Positions 1-8,171 of a stretch of DNA of 46,912 bases are shown one piece after another; position 1 is the first letter of the stretch; each line of letters opens with the position of its first letter. Origin of the DNA: an uncultured Saprospiraceae bacterium (GTDB lineage Bacteria > Bacteroidota > Bacteroidia > Chitinophagales > Saprospiraceae); contig CALDGQ010000031.1 in the NCBI GenBank assembly GCA_937941765.1, positions 1-46,912 of the forward strand. Direction: 5' to 3'. The position numbers and the translations under genes were made by a program. The notes beneath the pieces are model-generated. The model did no database searches and was not told where the DNA came from. It saw only the letters and a list, made by a program, of their open reading frames with translations.

Positions 1-1
1 T

Positions 2-208
2 AATCAAACCTTATTACGTTTCCAAAATGACACGAATGAAATGCACCGTTTAGAATTGACCGACATGTCAGGAAAGCAAGTAAGATTAATTGAAAATATA
101 GATGGCACGGAGGTGATGATTGCTCGAAATAATTTACCACAAGGTATTTACATGTATCGTTTGACTGGAGAAGAGCGGATTGCTACTGGTAAGTTGGTGG
201 TGCAATAA
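2..208 (+). CDS. C-terminal part of a T9SS-sorted secreted protein (partial at window edge)
   Basis: Open reading frame that enters from the left edge and stops at TAA 206-208. The 68 visible residues have the look of a type A Por secretion (T9SS) C-terminal sorting domain: a strand ending in LELTDMSGKQV, a turn, then LPQGIYMYRLTGEERIATGKLVVQ-type ending (GxYxxxL, then a short K-rich strand finishing in VVQ). In this family the domain directs export across the outer membrane and is removed or attached at the cell surface. The passenger domain lies outside the window, so its function cannot be said. A strong terminator follows at 266-303. Confidence 0.8.
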   Translation, partial: NQTLLRFQNDTNEMHRLELTDMSGKQVRLIENIDGTEVMIARNNLPQGIYMYRLTGEERIATGKLVVQ

Positions 209-265
209 TAGCTCAAGATTAGCCGATCGGTGTAAAAATCAACCTCTTGGCAGAATAGTACAACA

Positions 266-303
266 AAAAAAGCGTCCCGATATCCATCGGGACGCTTTTT
301 TCT
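266..303. terminator. Strong Rho-independent terminator, bidirectional
   Basis: Stem AGCGTCCCGAT (271-281) pairs perfectly with ATCGGGACGCT (286-296) around the loop ATCC, flanked by an A-run on the left and a T-run on the right, so it can work on either strand. It ends the + strand T9SS gene and the - strand microprotein gene at 318-452. An almost identical stem stands at 9011-9047. Confidence 0.9.
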
Positions 304-317
304 TAAACATAATTTCG

Positions 318-452
318 TTAGGAAAAACTAGTATAGAGGAAGAATAAAAGAACTAACAAGACCACCATTGTAATAACTACATACATTGTAATCTTTTTAC
401 CTTCTTCTGCATGTTTTGCTTCTAACTGTCTTTTTCGTTTTGACTTTGCCAT
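318..452 (-). CDS. 44-residue single-pass membrane microprotein
   Basis: Short ORF on the - strand from ATG at 452-450 to TAA at 320-318. The product starts MAKSKRKRQLEAKHAEEGKK, a strongly basic head, followed by ITMYVVITMVVLLVLLFFLY, a hydrophobic helix of about 20 residues, and ends TSFS. The positive-inside rule suggests a cytoplasmic N-terminus. It lies 62 bases downstream of the helicase gene on the same strand and 15 bases before the terminator at 266-303, so it may be the last gene of that transcript. No family is recognised. The neat head-plus-helix layout and placement between helicase and terminator argue that it is a real gene. Confidence 0.6.
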   Translation of the reverse strand: MAKSKRKRQLEAKHAEEGKKITMYVVITMVVLLVLLFFLYTSFS

Positions 453-514
453 GATTTCATTTTTGAGTTCGATGACTAAATTAGGAAAATAAAAAGGATT
501 ATCAAATCTATCCT

Positions 515-1813
515 TTAAAAATTCTGTTCATAATATTGGACAATCCGTTCATCCACCATAATATCTCTTGGTTCAATGGGTTTTCTAAGAATAATACCTT
601 CCAATGTACGGCAACGACTTAAAGCAACGTAGGTTTGCCCATGTTCAAAAGCACCGCCTTTCATGTTGATAATGACTCGATCAAATGTCTTTCCTTGCGC
701 CTTATGAATCGTCATTGCCCAAGCTAATTTAAGTGGGAATTGTTCAAAACTACCGACCACATCTGATTTGATGTCATCTGGTTTTTCAATATCTAATTTG
801 TACTTCTGGATTTCCCAAATCATCCTTTCAACTTCGATCAAATCTGTTTTGTCACTATCCCTACGGACAGAGACGCTGATTTTATCATCCGTGATTTCGA
901 CGATTTTTCCAATTGTTCCATTCACAAATTGTTTCTTCGGATCATTTTTTATGAACATCACTTGTGCGCCTACTTTCAATATTAATGGAGTATTGGTCGG
1001 AAACAATCTTTCATGAAATGCGCCAGTCACTCTTGGGATAAACATATGCTCTTCTCCACCAACTTGCGCAATTTTTTCCTTATTAATTTGGTTAACCACA
1101 GCGTTACGTGCAGATAATGTGATATAATAATCACCTGCTTCTTCATCAGGCAAATGCCTCATGTTCAAATCTTCTAAATCATCATAGTCAATATGATTTA
1201 GTCGAATGGCATCAAGTAGACGTTGAAAATGACGAGACTCTTGTCTGAAATTGGTTCTCAATTCAATACCATCTAACCAAAAGCCATCATCAAAAACTTT
1301 GGCTGAAAAGAAGTACGGACTTTCATAGTAACCTGAAAACATTTCACGTTCTTCCATCGTTGCCACAACTGGTGGTAGTTGAAACATATCTCCAAATACA
1401 ACAACCTGTACACCGCCAAAAGGGAGCGTCACATCTCGTCCATTGATACGCATAAAGCGATCCATATTATCCATCATATCAGCACGAACCATTGAAATTT
1501 CATCAATGATAATCATGTCGATATTTTTGTACATCCGATGATTTTTTCGCTTTCTAATTTCATCAGGAGACATCATTTTAGGCGGAAATCCAAAGAATGA
1601 ATGGATGGTTTGACCTTTTACATTCAAAGCAGCAATCCCAGTAGGAGCGAGTACAACTACTTTCTTTTTGGTGGTATTTCTGAAGGTAGACAAAAGGGTA
1701 GACTTACCCGTTCCCGCACGACCTGTGATGAAATAGTGAGTATCCGTTTTCTCCAATTGAGCTAAAGCATATTCGAAATCCTTGTTAAGCTTTAGCGGTT
1801 TTTTGTTTAGCAA
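515..1813 (-). CDS. PIF1-like DNA helicase (superfamily 1B)
   Basis: 432-residue ATPase of the PIF1/RecD-like SF1B helicase group, expected to unwind DNA 5' to 3' in the cytoplasm. Motifs appear in order: Walker A GRAGTGKS (31-38), motif Ia VLAPTGIAA (54-62), Walker B DEIS (104-107), motif III GDMFQLPPV (141-149), TNFRQ (187-191), a beta-hairpin region LKVGAQVMFIKN (279-290), motif V TIHKAQGKTFD (368-378) and motif VI YVALSRCRTLEGI (395-407). The protein is a compact core with no extra C-terminal domain, as in many short bacterial PIF1-like proteins. The start MLNKKPLKLN sits just before the first helix. It may share a transcript with the microprotein downstream. The family call is firm; the exact cellular role (replication fork, G-quadruplex or repair) cannot be read from sequence. 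Confidence 0.9.
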   Translation of the reverse strand: MLNKKPLKLNKDFEYALAQLEKTDTHYFITGRAGTGKSTLLSTFRNTTKKKVVVLAPTGIAALNVKGQTIHSFFGFPPKMMSPDEIRKRKNHRMYKNIDMIIIDEISMVRADMMDNMDRFMRINGRDVTLPFGGVQVVVFGDMFQLPPVVATMEEREMFSGYYESPYFFSAKVFDDGFWLDGIELRTNFRQESRHFQRLLDAIRLNHIDYDDLEDLNMRHLPDEEAGDYYITLSARNAVVNQINKEKIAQVGGEEHMFIPRVTGAFHERLFPTNTPLILKVGAQVMFIKNDPKKQFVNGTIGKIVEITDDKISVSVRRDSDKTDLIEVERMIWEIQKYKLDIEKPDDIKSDVVGSFEQFPLKLAWAMTIHKAQGKTFDRVIINMKGGAFEHGQTYVALSRCRTLEGIILRKPIEPRDIMVDERIVQYYEQNF

Positions 1814-2184
1814 TTGTATTGTTATTAATTCTTAGTCGATTAAATAATAGAAATTCTATAGTCTTGTTGAGTGTTTAAATTTTATCGTTTTTTCCTAGGA
1901 TCCCTCCTCTAATTCGCTTTGGCCAATAGGCCCTTCCTTTTAAAAAGGAAGGTGTAAACGTCAGACTGTGCGAAAATTCCCAAAAGCAAAGAGGTTAGAA
2001 ACCTTTTGCTCGAATACCGTGTGTGTTGCGAGATGAAGGTTTCTAACCTCTCATCTCGAACGAGTATTTTCGCACAGCCTAACGTGGACTCACGAGCTCT
2101 CGGACTCACGCCACATCCCTTCCTTTTTTTTTAAAGCAAGGGACGTCCGAAGGTACAGGGATGGATACTACGCCATCAAACCGC
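1814..2184. other. Intergenic region with dense inverted repeats
   Basis: 371 bases between the helicase gene and the secreted nuclease gene, both on the - strand. It holds the helicase promoter side (AT-rich, 1814-1890), a short palindrome CCTTCCTTT/AAAGGAAGG (1932-1952), a nested long palindrome (1966-2077), and a direct repeat GGACTCACG just after it. A 66-codon ORF through the palindrome shows no protein-like features and is not called. Confidence 0.7.
1966..2077. repeat. 112-base nested palindromic element
   Basis: Two perfect arm pairs are nested. The outer pair is CTGTGCGAAAAT (1966-1977) with ATTTTCGCACAG (2066-2077). The inner pair is GAGGTTAGAAACCTT (1991-2005) with AAGGTTTCTAACCTC (2036-2050). 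A further GAGATGA/TCATCTC pair near 2030-2057 would compete with the inner stem. No transposase or T-run is attached. It resembles a foldback or REP-like intergenic repeat; a structured RNA is the alternative. Confidence 0.7.
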
Positions 2185-3246
2185 TTACTTCTCCTTCAAC
2201 AAATAAATATAAACAGGAAAGTGATCTGAATAACCACCTTTATAAGTATCACCAACGAAAGTCCTCAGCGGATATCCTTTATACTGTCCTGTTTTTTGAA
2301 CCATAAATTTTTTGTTATGAACTGCTGCTTTATGAAAGAAATATCCTTTTTGATTTTTGTCTAATAATTTTTCACTAAAAGCAATTTGATCAAACAAACT
2401 CCACGCGTCTCTCCAAGCGGTAGTCCCAATTCCTTTTTTGTAAAAACTATACATCGGGTTGAATAAATCTCCTTTTTGGACTTTCTTTTCTTTTCCTTTT
2501 GCTCGTAAAATTTTGCACATACTTTTGTTAGAAGGATCGTCATTCATATCGCCCATAACAATGACCTTCACATTCGGATCTGCAGTCTGCAAAGAATCAA
2601 TAACAGATCTGCAAAGTGCAGCAGCTGCATTTCTACGTGGAGCAGAACGCGCTTCTCCACCACTACGAGAAGGCCAGTGATTGACCAATACATGAAGTGG
2701 TTCTCCGTCAAAATTTCCAGAAACGAAAAGAATATCACGGGTATAGATGCGATCTCCTTTATCCTCATAAATCATCAAAGGGATATTTTGGCTTGCAGTT
2801 ACCTCAAAATATTTTGGTTGGTACAATAAAGCAACATCAATCCCACGTTTGTCTGGAGAATCATAATGAACGATTGAATAATTTTGTTTCGCCATTTTTT
2901 CATGTGCCACTAAGTCTTCCAGAACGCCTTTATTTTCAACTTCGCAAACTCCAAGAATTGCAGGTCCATCTGGCGTCATATTAGTTCCCAACTGACTGAT
3001 AACCGCTGCTAAATGACCTTGCTTTTCTTCATAGATTTCTTGCGTGTAATTTTTCCGTCCATCAGGCGTGAATTCACTATCGCGAACATCAGGTGTGTCC
3101 TCTGTATCGAATAGATTTTCAAAATTCCAAAACCCAATACAAGCTACCTTATATTGCTTTTGTGCTTCTTGAGCATTCAGCGGGACTAAAATAGTGCTTC
3201 CAATAAATAGAATTAACACGCTGATTATCATATGTTTAGGTATCAT
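2185..3246 (-). CDS. Secreted endonuclease/exonuclease/phosphatase (EEP) family hydrolase
   Basis: 353 residues with an N-terminal signal peptide (hydrophobic stretch about 7-22, cleavage probably near NAQ-EAQ). EEP/DNase I-like fold signatures are all present: NFENLFD (41-47), metal-ligand Glu in VCEVEN (E102), VNHWPSR with H190, GDMNDDP (232-238, D233 and N235), a DQI motif (286-288) and the terminal SDHFPV (340-345) with the catalytic Asp-His pair. Members cleave phosphodiester bonds in nucleic acids or phosphoesters using Mg2+. The export signal implies action outside the cytoplasm. It is divergent from the TonB receptor and DUF5689 lipoprotein across a 206-base region, suggesting a joint job in using extracellular DNA, RNA or phosphoester compounds (inference). 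A downstream in-frame ATG (M6) is a possible alternative start. Confidence 0.88.
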   Translation of the reverse strand: MIPKHMIISVLILFIGSTILVPLNAQEAQKQYKVACIGFWNFENLFDTEDTPDVRDSEFTPDGRKNYTQEIYEEKQGHLAAVISQLGTNMTPDGPAILGVCEVENKGVLEDLVAHEKMAKQNYSIVHYDSPDKRGIDVALLYQPKYFEVTASQNIPLMIYEDKGDRIYTRDILFVSGNFDGEPLHVLVNHWPSRSGGEARSAPRRNAAAALCRSVIDSLQTADPNVKVIVMGDMNDDPSNKSMCKILRAKGKEKKVQKGDLFNPMYSFYKKGIGTTAWRDAWSLFDQIAFSEKLLDKNQKGYFFHKAAVHNKKFMVQKTGQYKGYPLRTFVGDTYKGGYSDHFPVYIYLLKEK

Positions 3247-3452
3247 GATTCACTTTTTTAACTGGTCAAAAGATATAAAATAGATGCCAAAGGTGTATTT
3301 GTTAACCTTGAGACTTATCGAATAAATTACTAATAATTAATGTGTAACTAGGTTCAAATGTATTAATTTTAGAGGCTTTTTGAATTGAAGTAATTTAAAA
3401 AGTTTTTAAAAGTCTCAATAACCTCATTTTTCCAAACAAGTTAGTGATTAAT
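3247..3452. promoter_or_regulatory. Divergent promoter region, EEP hydrolase / TonB receptor
   Basis: This 206-base AT-rich region separates the two divergent genes and must hold both promoters. No perfect TAnnTTTG element was found. On the - strand a near match, TATATCTTTTG, lies about 25 bases upstream of the EEP start. No clear operator palindrome is seen. Confidence 0.4.
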
Positions 3453-6218
3453 ATGATCCGAATTACCAAGACTTTATTAGTAATGGCCGTGCTCTGCTGC
3501 TATACTACCATTATTAGTGCTCAATCAACTATTTCCGGAACCCTCCAAGATGCTAATACTTTAAACGTATTAGAAGGTGTGATTGTGGCAATTGAAGATG
3601 GGACCAACTCAACCATTACCGACGATAAAGGTAATTTTATTTTGAATGACATTAGTGGAGATCAAATCACACTAATTTTCACATCAAACTTCAAAGTAAT
3701 TTCCACTCAAATTGTAAAGATTACTGGGGCGTCTACAGAACTAGGAATCATTAAGGTAGATACTGGTGATGTGATTTTTGATGAATCCGATATCCCTACT
3801 GTTGTTTTGGGAGATGCCGACCTTGATGGTAATAGTAACAGTGGACAAGATATTTCTGGAGTGCTAACGGCATCTAGAGATCGATTTTTGAACACAGCTG
3901 CTTTTGGTTTTGGTGTAGCTCGTTTTAGAATTCGTGGTTACGACAACTTAAATTCGAATGTGTATTTAAACGGTGTGCCAATCAATGATCTTGAAAATGG
4001 TCGTGCTTATTTTGGGCAATTCGGTGGACTTAATGATGTGATGCGTGGTCGTGAAATCAGCAATGGATTAAGTGCATTAAGTTATGCATATGGTGGAATT
4101 GGTGGTGGTACCAATATAGATACCAGAGCTTCTAACCAAAGAAAGCAAACAAGAGTTTCATATGCTATTTCTAACAGAAGTTACACGAATAGAGTGATGG
4201 TGACTCACAATACGGGTATGATGAAAAATGGTTGGGCGTTTTCATTTTCTGGATCAAGAAGATGGGCACAAGAAGGTTACAATCCAGGTTCTTCATACGA
4301 TGCATATTCTTACTTTTTAGCTGCGGATAAAAAATATGGTGATCACGTGACTAGTATCATCTTCCAAGGTTCTCCAAGTAAAAGGGGAAAGGGAGGAACT
4401 GCAGTTCAAGAATTAAAAGACCTTGCAGGAACCAATTACTATAACCCTTATTGGGGATATCAAAATGGGAAGAAAAGAAATTCAAGAATAGGGATTAGTC
4501 ATCAACCAATGGTTTTCCTTAAACATGAATGGAATATGACAGAAAATTCAACGCTTTCTGCTGTTGTGAATTACCAATGGGGAAGAAATGGAGGAACCGC
4601 TTTAAACTGGTTCAATGCACGTGATCCACGTCCAGATTATTATCAAAGACTTCCTAGTTTTATCAGAAATGAAGAGATGGCATCCATCGTCGAAAATTCA
4701 TTGAGAACCAATGAATCAGAAAGACAATTGGACTGGGATCTATTTTATACTGCTAATAGAAACAACCCATTCTCACTTTATGAGGAAAATCTTCTAGGGA
4801 CGGATCTAGAAGGCCAAACTGGAAATTGGTCTCAATACATTATTGAAGAACGTCGATATGATACAAAAATTGCGAATGCTAACATCACATCTACAAATGT
4901 TATTAACGACAATTTAACGATAACTGGTGGTGTTCGATATTCTCATTATACGCAACATAACTTCAAGGTATTAGATGATTTACTTGGGGGTGATTTTTGG
5001 GTGGATGTCAATAGATTTGCAATAGGAAATGGTAACCCAGATGCGATTCACTACAATTTGGATACACCGAATCGTTTGATCCAAGAAGGAGATACTTTTG
5101 AGTATGATTATGATGCCAATATCCGAAAAGGAATGGGATGGTTGCAAGGATCATTCACGACGAGGAAATTTGATTTCTTTGCTGCTGGTAAAGTTTCTAA
5201 CACTTCATTTTGGAGAACTGGAAATTACAAAAATGGATTCTTTCCAGAGAATTCTTTAGGTGATTCTGAGAAGCAAAATTTCACCAACTACGATTTAAAA
5301 GGTGGTGTTACCTATAAAATAAATGGTAGAAATTATCTTTATGCAAATGGTTCTTATGGAACTCGCGCACCATTTTTCAGAAATTCATTTGTTGCAGCTA
5401 GAAAGCGAAATGACTTAGTACCGAATTTAAAAAGTGAAACCATTCAATCTATTGAAGGTGGATATTTGATGAAGTCACCAAATTTGAAAGCAAGAGCAAC
5501 TGCCTACTTCACAGAATTTAAAGACCAAACAAAAATTCTATTTGCATTTTCTGAATTCTTACTACGAAGAGCAGATTTTGCAAGTGTAATCTTGACTGAT
5601 ATTGATCAACGACATACTGGTGTCGAACTGGCATTGGAAGGAAAAATATTACCCGGGTTGACAGCATTTGGTGTTGCTTCAATGGGACAATACATTTATA
5701 CTTCTCGTCCTTCTGCTTATGTTTCATTGGATGAAGCTGCTGGTTTCATTGTTGAAGATGAGACTATTTATCAAAAGAATTATTACGTTGGAGGTACACC
5801 TCAAAATGCTTTTGCTGTAGGGTTAAGTTATAATTCTCCGAAATTTTGGTTTGCTAACTTAAGTTTGAACCATTTCAATAATGCTTGGTTAGACTTTAAT
5901 CCATTAAGAAGAACTGCAAAAGGAATTGATGGAGTAGATAAAGACTCCGAAACATGGAATTCGATTTTAGACCAAGAGCAATTACCATCCGCATTTACGT
6001 TAGACTTTTTTGGTGGAAAATCCGTTAAATTAAAGAACAACCTTTTCATTTACTTAAATGTAGGGGTCAACAATATATTAGATAATCAAGAAATAATCAC
6101 AGGTGGGTATGAACAACTTCGTTTTGATTTTGAAACGAAAGATCCTGCTCGTTTTCCACAACGTTATTACTTCGCTTATGGCCGAAATTATTTTGTTAGC
6201 CTGACTGTTAAACTTTAA
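3453..6218 (+). CDS. TonB-dependent outer-membrane receptor with carboxypeptidase-like N-terminal domain
   Basis: Outer-membrane beta-barrel transporter of 921 residues. A signal peptide (ending at SAQ) is followed by a carboxypeptidase-regulatory-like domain (about 23-95: SGTLQDANTLNVLEGVIVAI, then DDKGNFIL), a plug domain (about 125-235, containing RFRIRGYDNLNSNVYLNGV and GGGTNIDTRA) and a long barrel ending RYYFAYGRNYFVSLTVKL with a C-terminal aromatic strand. The frame is open from a GTG at 3444, but the ATG at 3453 gives a better signal peptide and is chosen here. The lipoprotein gene follows after 11 bases and probably forms an operon with it. The substrate is not evident. The partner differs from SusD, so this is not a classical glycan-uptake pair; nucleic acid or phosphoester material is the working idea, because of the divergent EEP enzyme. 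Confidence 0.9.
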   Translation: MIRITKTLLVMAVLCCYTTIISAQSTISGTLQDANTLNVLEGVIVAIEDGTNSTITDDKGNFILNDISGDQITLIFTSNFKVISTQIVKITGASTELGIIKVDTGDVIFDESDIPTVVLGDADLDGNSNSGQDISGVLTASRDRFLNTAAFGFGVARFRIRGYDNLNSNVYLNGVPINDLENGRAYFGQFGGLNDVMRGREISNGLSALSYAYGGIGGGTNIDTRASNQRKQTRVSYAISNRSYTNRVMVTHNTGMMKNGWAFSFSGSRRWAQEGYNPGSSYDAYSYFLAADKKYGDHVTSIIFQGSPSKRGKGGTAVQELKDLAGTNYYNPYWGYQNGKKRNSRIGISHQPMVFLKHEWNMTENSTLSAVVNYQWGRNGGTALNWFNARDPRPDYYQRLPSFIRNEEMASIVENSLRTNESERQLDWDLFYTANRNNPFSLYEENLLGTDLEGQTGNWSQYIIEERRYDTKIANANITSTNVINDNLTITGGVRYSHYTQHNFKVLDDLLGGDFWVDVNRFAIGNGNPDAIHYNLDTPNRLIQEGDTFEYDYDANIRKGMGWLQGSFTTRKFDFFAAGKVSNTSFWRTGNYKNGFFPENSLGDSEKQNFTNYDLKGGVTYKINGRNYLYANGSYGTRAPFFRNSFVAARKRNDLVPNLKSETIQSIEGGYLMKSPNLKARATAYFTEFKDQTKILFAFSEFLLRRADFASVILTDIDQRHTGVELALEGKILPGLTAFGVASMGQYIYTSRPSAYVSLDEAAGFIVEDETIYQKNYYVGGTPQNAFAVGLSYNSPKFWFANLSLNHFNNAWLDFNPLRRTAKGIDGVDKDSETWNSILDQEQLPSAFTLDFFGGKSVKLKNNLFIYLNVGVNNILDNQEIITGGYEQLRFDFETKDPARFPQRYYFAYGRNYFVSLTVKL

Positions 6219-6229
6219 AAAACTTTAAG

Positions 6230-8131
6230 ATGAATACTAAATCATTTTTCTATCTATTCGCTTTTTTAGGATCATTTTTGTTGATCTCAAGTTGTGTAAA
6301 AAATGACTTCGATGAGCCACCTGCTGATGGTGAAGATCCTGCTTTAACTGCTAATGCAACGATAGCTGATATAAAAGGAATTCACAGTACTGGTGGATTT
6401 GAAACAATCGAAGAAGATTGGATTGTAAAAGGTATTGTTGTTGCAGATGATGAATCTGGAAATTTTTATAAGACAATCGTTATTGAAGACGAAACTGGTG
6501 GAATCAATATTTTAATTAATGCAACTGGATTGTATAATGAATTTACAATCGGAAGAAGAGTCTTTATTAAATGTAAAGGATTGGTTGTTTCTGATTACAA
6601 TGGATTGATTCAAGTTGGTGGTAGTTCTTACATCCAAGATGATGGATCAGAAAGATTATCAGGAATTGAAGAAGTATTGTTAAATGAATTTGTATTCCCT
6701 GGTGTACGTAACCAACCTGTTACACCAACAGAGTATACAATTGGACAATTAAGTCCTGCTGTTAATAGTACGTTGATTCAATTAAATAATGTGGAATTTA
6801 GAGCATCTGATAGAGGTGTTACGTACGCTGATGGAGTCAATAATATTTCTACCAACTTAATTTTGGTAGATTGTAATGGTTCGTCTGTTTTAGTAAGAAC
6901 AAGTGGTTATTGCAACTTTGCTAATGATTTAACACCAACTGGAAATGGTACGTTTGTAGGTATCATGTCTTCATTTGGTGATGACAAACAATTGTTAATT
7001 AGAAATTCATATGATCTTACCATGACAGGAGAACTTTGTGATGGAAGCACAGGCGGTGGTCCTGGCGGAGCTTGCGAAGGAGAAGGCGATGGTGCGATCG
7101 ATGAAAATTTCTCCAACCAATTTGACCAAGAAGATATTAGTTTCCCTGGCTGGTGTAATATTGCAACAGAAGGAGAGCGTCTTTGGATTGCTAGAGAATT
7201 TGGAGGAAATGTGTATGCATCAGCAAGTGCTTACAATGATAGTTCACCTTCAGGGGTAGCTTGGTTGATTACGGAAAAATTTGACGTATCCGCTAAGCCT
7301 TTCTTAAATTTCGAATCCGCACAAAATAACTGGACACATGATGGTTTAACTGTTTGGATTGCATCTGATTTTGAAGGAGATCCGCTTGCTGCAAACTGGA
7401 CCCAATTGAGCTGTACACTAGCTCAAGAAAGTGACTCTTGGTATGAATTTATTCCATCAGGAGATATTGATTTATCTGCCTATTCTGGTAATGTAAATAT
7501 TGCGTTTAGATATGAAGGAACGAGTGCTGCTTTGACTGGTAGTTTCCATTTAGATAATGTATTGGTTTCTGAGGAAGGTCTAGGAAATGGCGGCGGCGGC
7601 GGTGGCGGTGGCAATGGTGGTGTTTGTGAAGGCGAAGGCGACGGACAAATCAATGAAGATTTCTCTAGCCAATCTGCAAACGACGATATTAATTTCCCAG
7701 GCTGGTGTAACATTGCTACAACCGGAAATCGTCTTTGGATAGGAAAAGAATTTGATGGAAACACTTATGCACAAGCTTCAGCATATAATGATGCCGACCC
7801 ATTAATGTCAGCATGGTTGATTACAGAAACTTTTGATGCTACGACACCAAAGACTTTGAACTTTGATTGTGCAACTGCATTTTATACACATGATGGATTG
7901 ACTGTTTGGATTTCATCAGACTATACCGGTGATCCTTTGGCTGCCAATTGGACACAATTGAGTTGTAATCTTCCGGGAAGTGGGCAAGCGAATTACGAGT
8001 ATGTTGCTTCTGGAGACATAGATTTATCATCATTTTCAGGCAATGTAAATGTTGCTTTTAGATATGATGGAGGAAGTTCTACCGGAGAAACTGCAACTTT
8101 TCAGTTAGACAACATCGTTATTTCTGAATAA
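6230..8131 (+). CDS. DUF5689-type OB-fold-like surface lipoprotein with two repeated C-terminal lectin-like modules
   Basis: 633-residue lipoprotein: signal peptide with lipobox LISSC (acylated C22). Residues about 40-265 match what is known of DUF5689, including an OB-fold-like stretch (WIVKGIVVADDESGNFYKTI, then IEDETGGINILIN) of the kind seen in nucleic-acid-binding OB domains. Two near-identical modules of about 165 residues follow (282-448 and 465-633), each starting CEGEGDG and containing FPGWCNIAT, RLWI, SAYND, AWLIT, THDGLTVWI, GDPLAANWTQLSC and SGDIDLS; these look like choice-of-anchor J-type beta-sandwiches. A glycine-rich linker (452-464) joins them. It follows the TonB receptor by 11 bases. 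Its likely role is substrate capture at the cell surface for that receptor. The ligand is unknown. Confidence 0.82.
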   Translation: MNTKSFFYLFAFLGSFLLISSCVKNDFDEPPADGEDPALTANATIADIKGIHSTGGFETIEEDWIVKGIVVADDESGNFYKTIVIEDETGGINILINATGLYNEFTIGRRVFIKCKGLVVSDYNGLIQVGGSSYIQDDGSERLSGIEEVLLNEFVFPGVRNQPVTPTEYTIGQLSPAVNSTLIQLNNVEFRASDRGVTYADGVNNISTNLILVDCNGSSVLVRTSGYCNFANDLTPTGNGTFVGIMSSFGDDKQLLIRNSYDLTMTGELCDGSTGGGPGGACEGEGDGAIDENFSNQFDQEDISFPGWCNIATEGERLWIAREFGGNVYASASAYNDSSPSGVAWLITEKFDVSAKPFLNFESAQNNWTHDGLTVWIASDFEGDPLAANWTQLSCTLAQESDSWYEFIPSGDIDLSAYSGNVNIAFRYEGTSAALTGSFHLDNVLVSEEGLGNGGGGGGGGNGGVCEGEGDGQINEDFSSQSANDDINFPGWCNIATTGNRLWIGKEFDGNTYAQASAYNDADPLMSAWLITETFDATTPKTLNFDCATAFYTHDGLTVWISSDYTGDPLAANWTQLSCNLPGSGQANYEYVASGDIDLSSFSGNVNVAFRYDGGSSTGETATFQLDNIVISE

Positions 8132-8171
8132 TACACAGTTACTTTTACATAAATACTTTGTCTAAAAAATA

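Noticed and set aside
1909..2109. 66-codon ORF on the - strand
   Set aside because: It runs through the nested palindrome, has no hydrophobic or domain-like pattern and no plausible start context.
3444..3452. GTG at 3444 as start of the TonB receptor
   Set aside because: The in-frame ATG at 3453 gives a better signal peptide and is the preferred codon; GTG adds only three residues.
8147..8162. Perfect TAnnTTTG promoter before the trmN6-like gene
   Set aside because: The sequence is AATACTTTG, one base short of the spacing in the consensus, so it is noted but not listed as a site.
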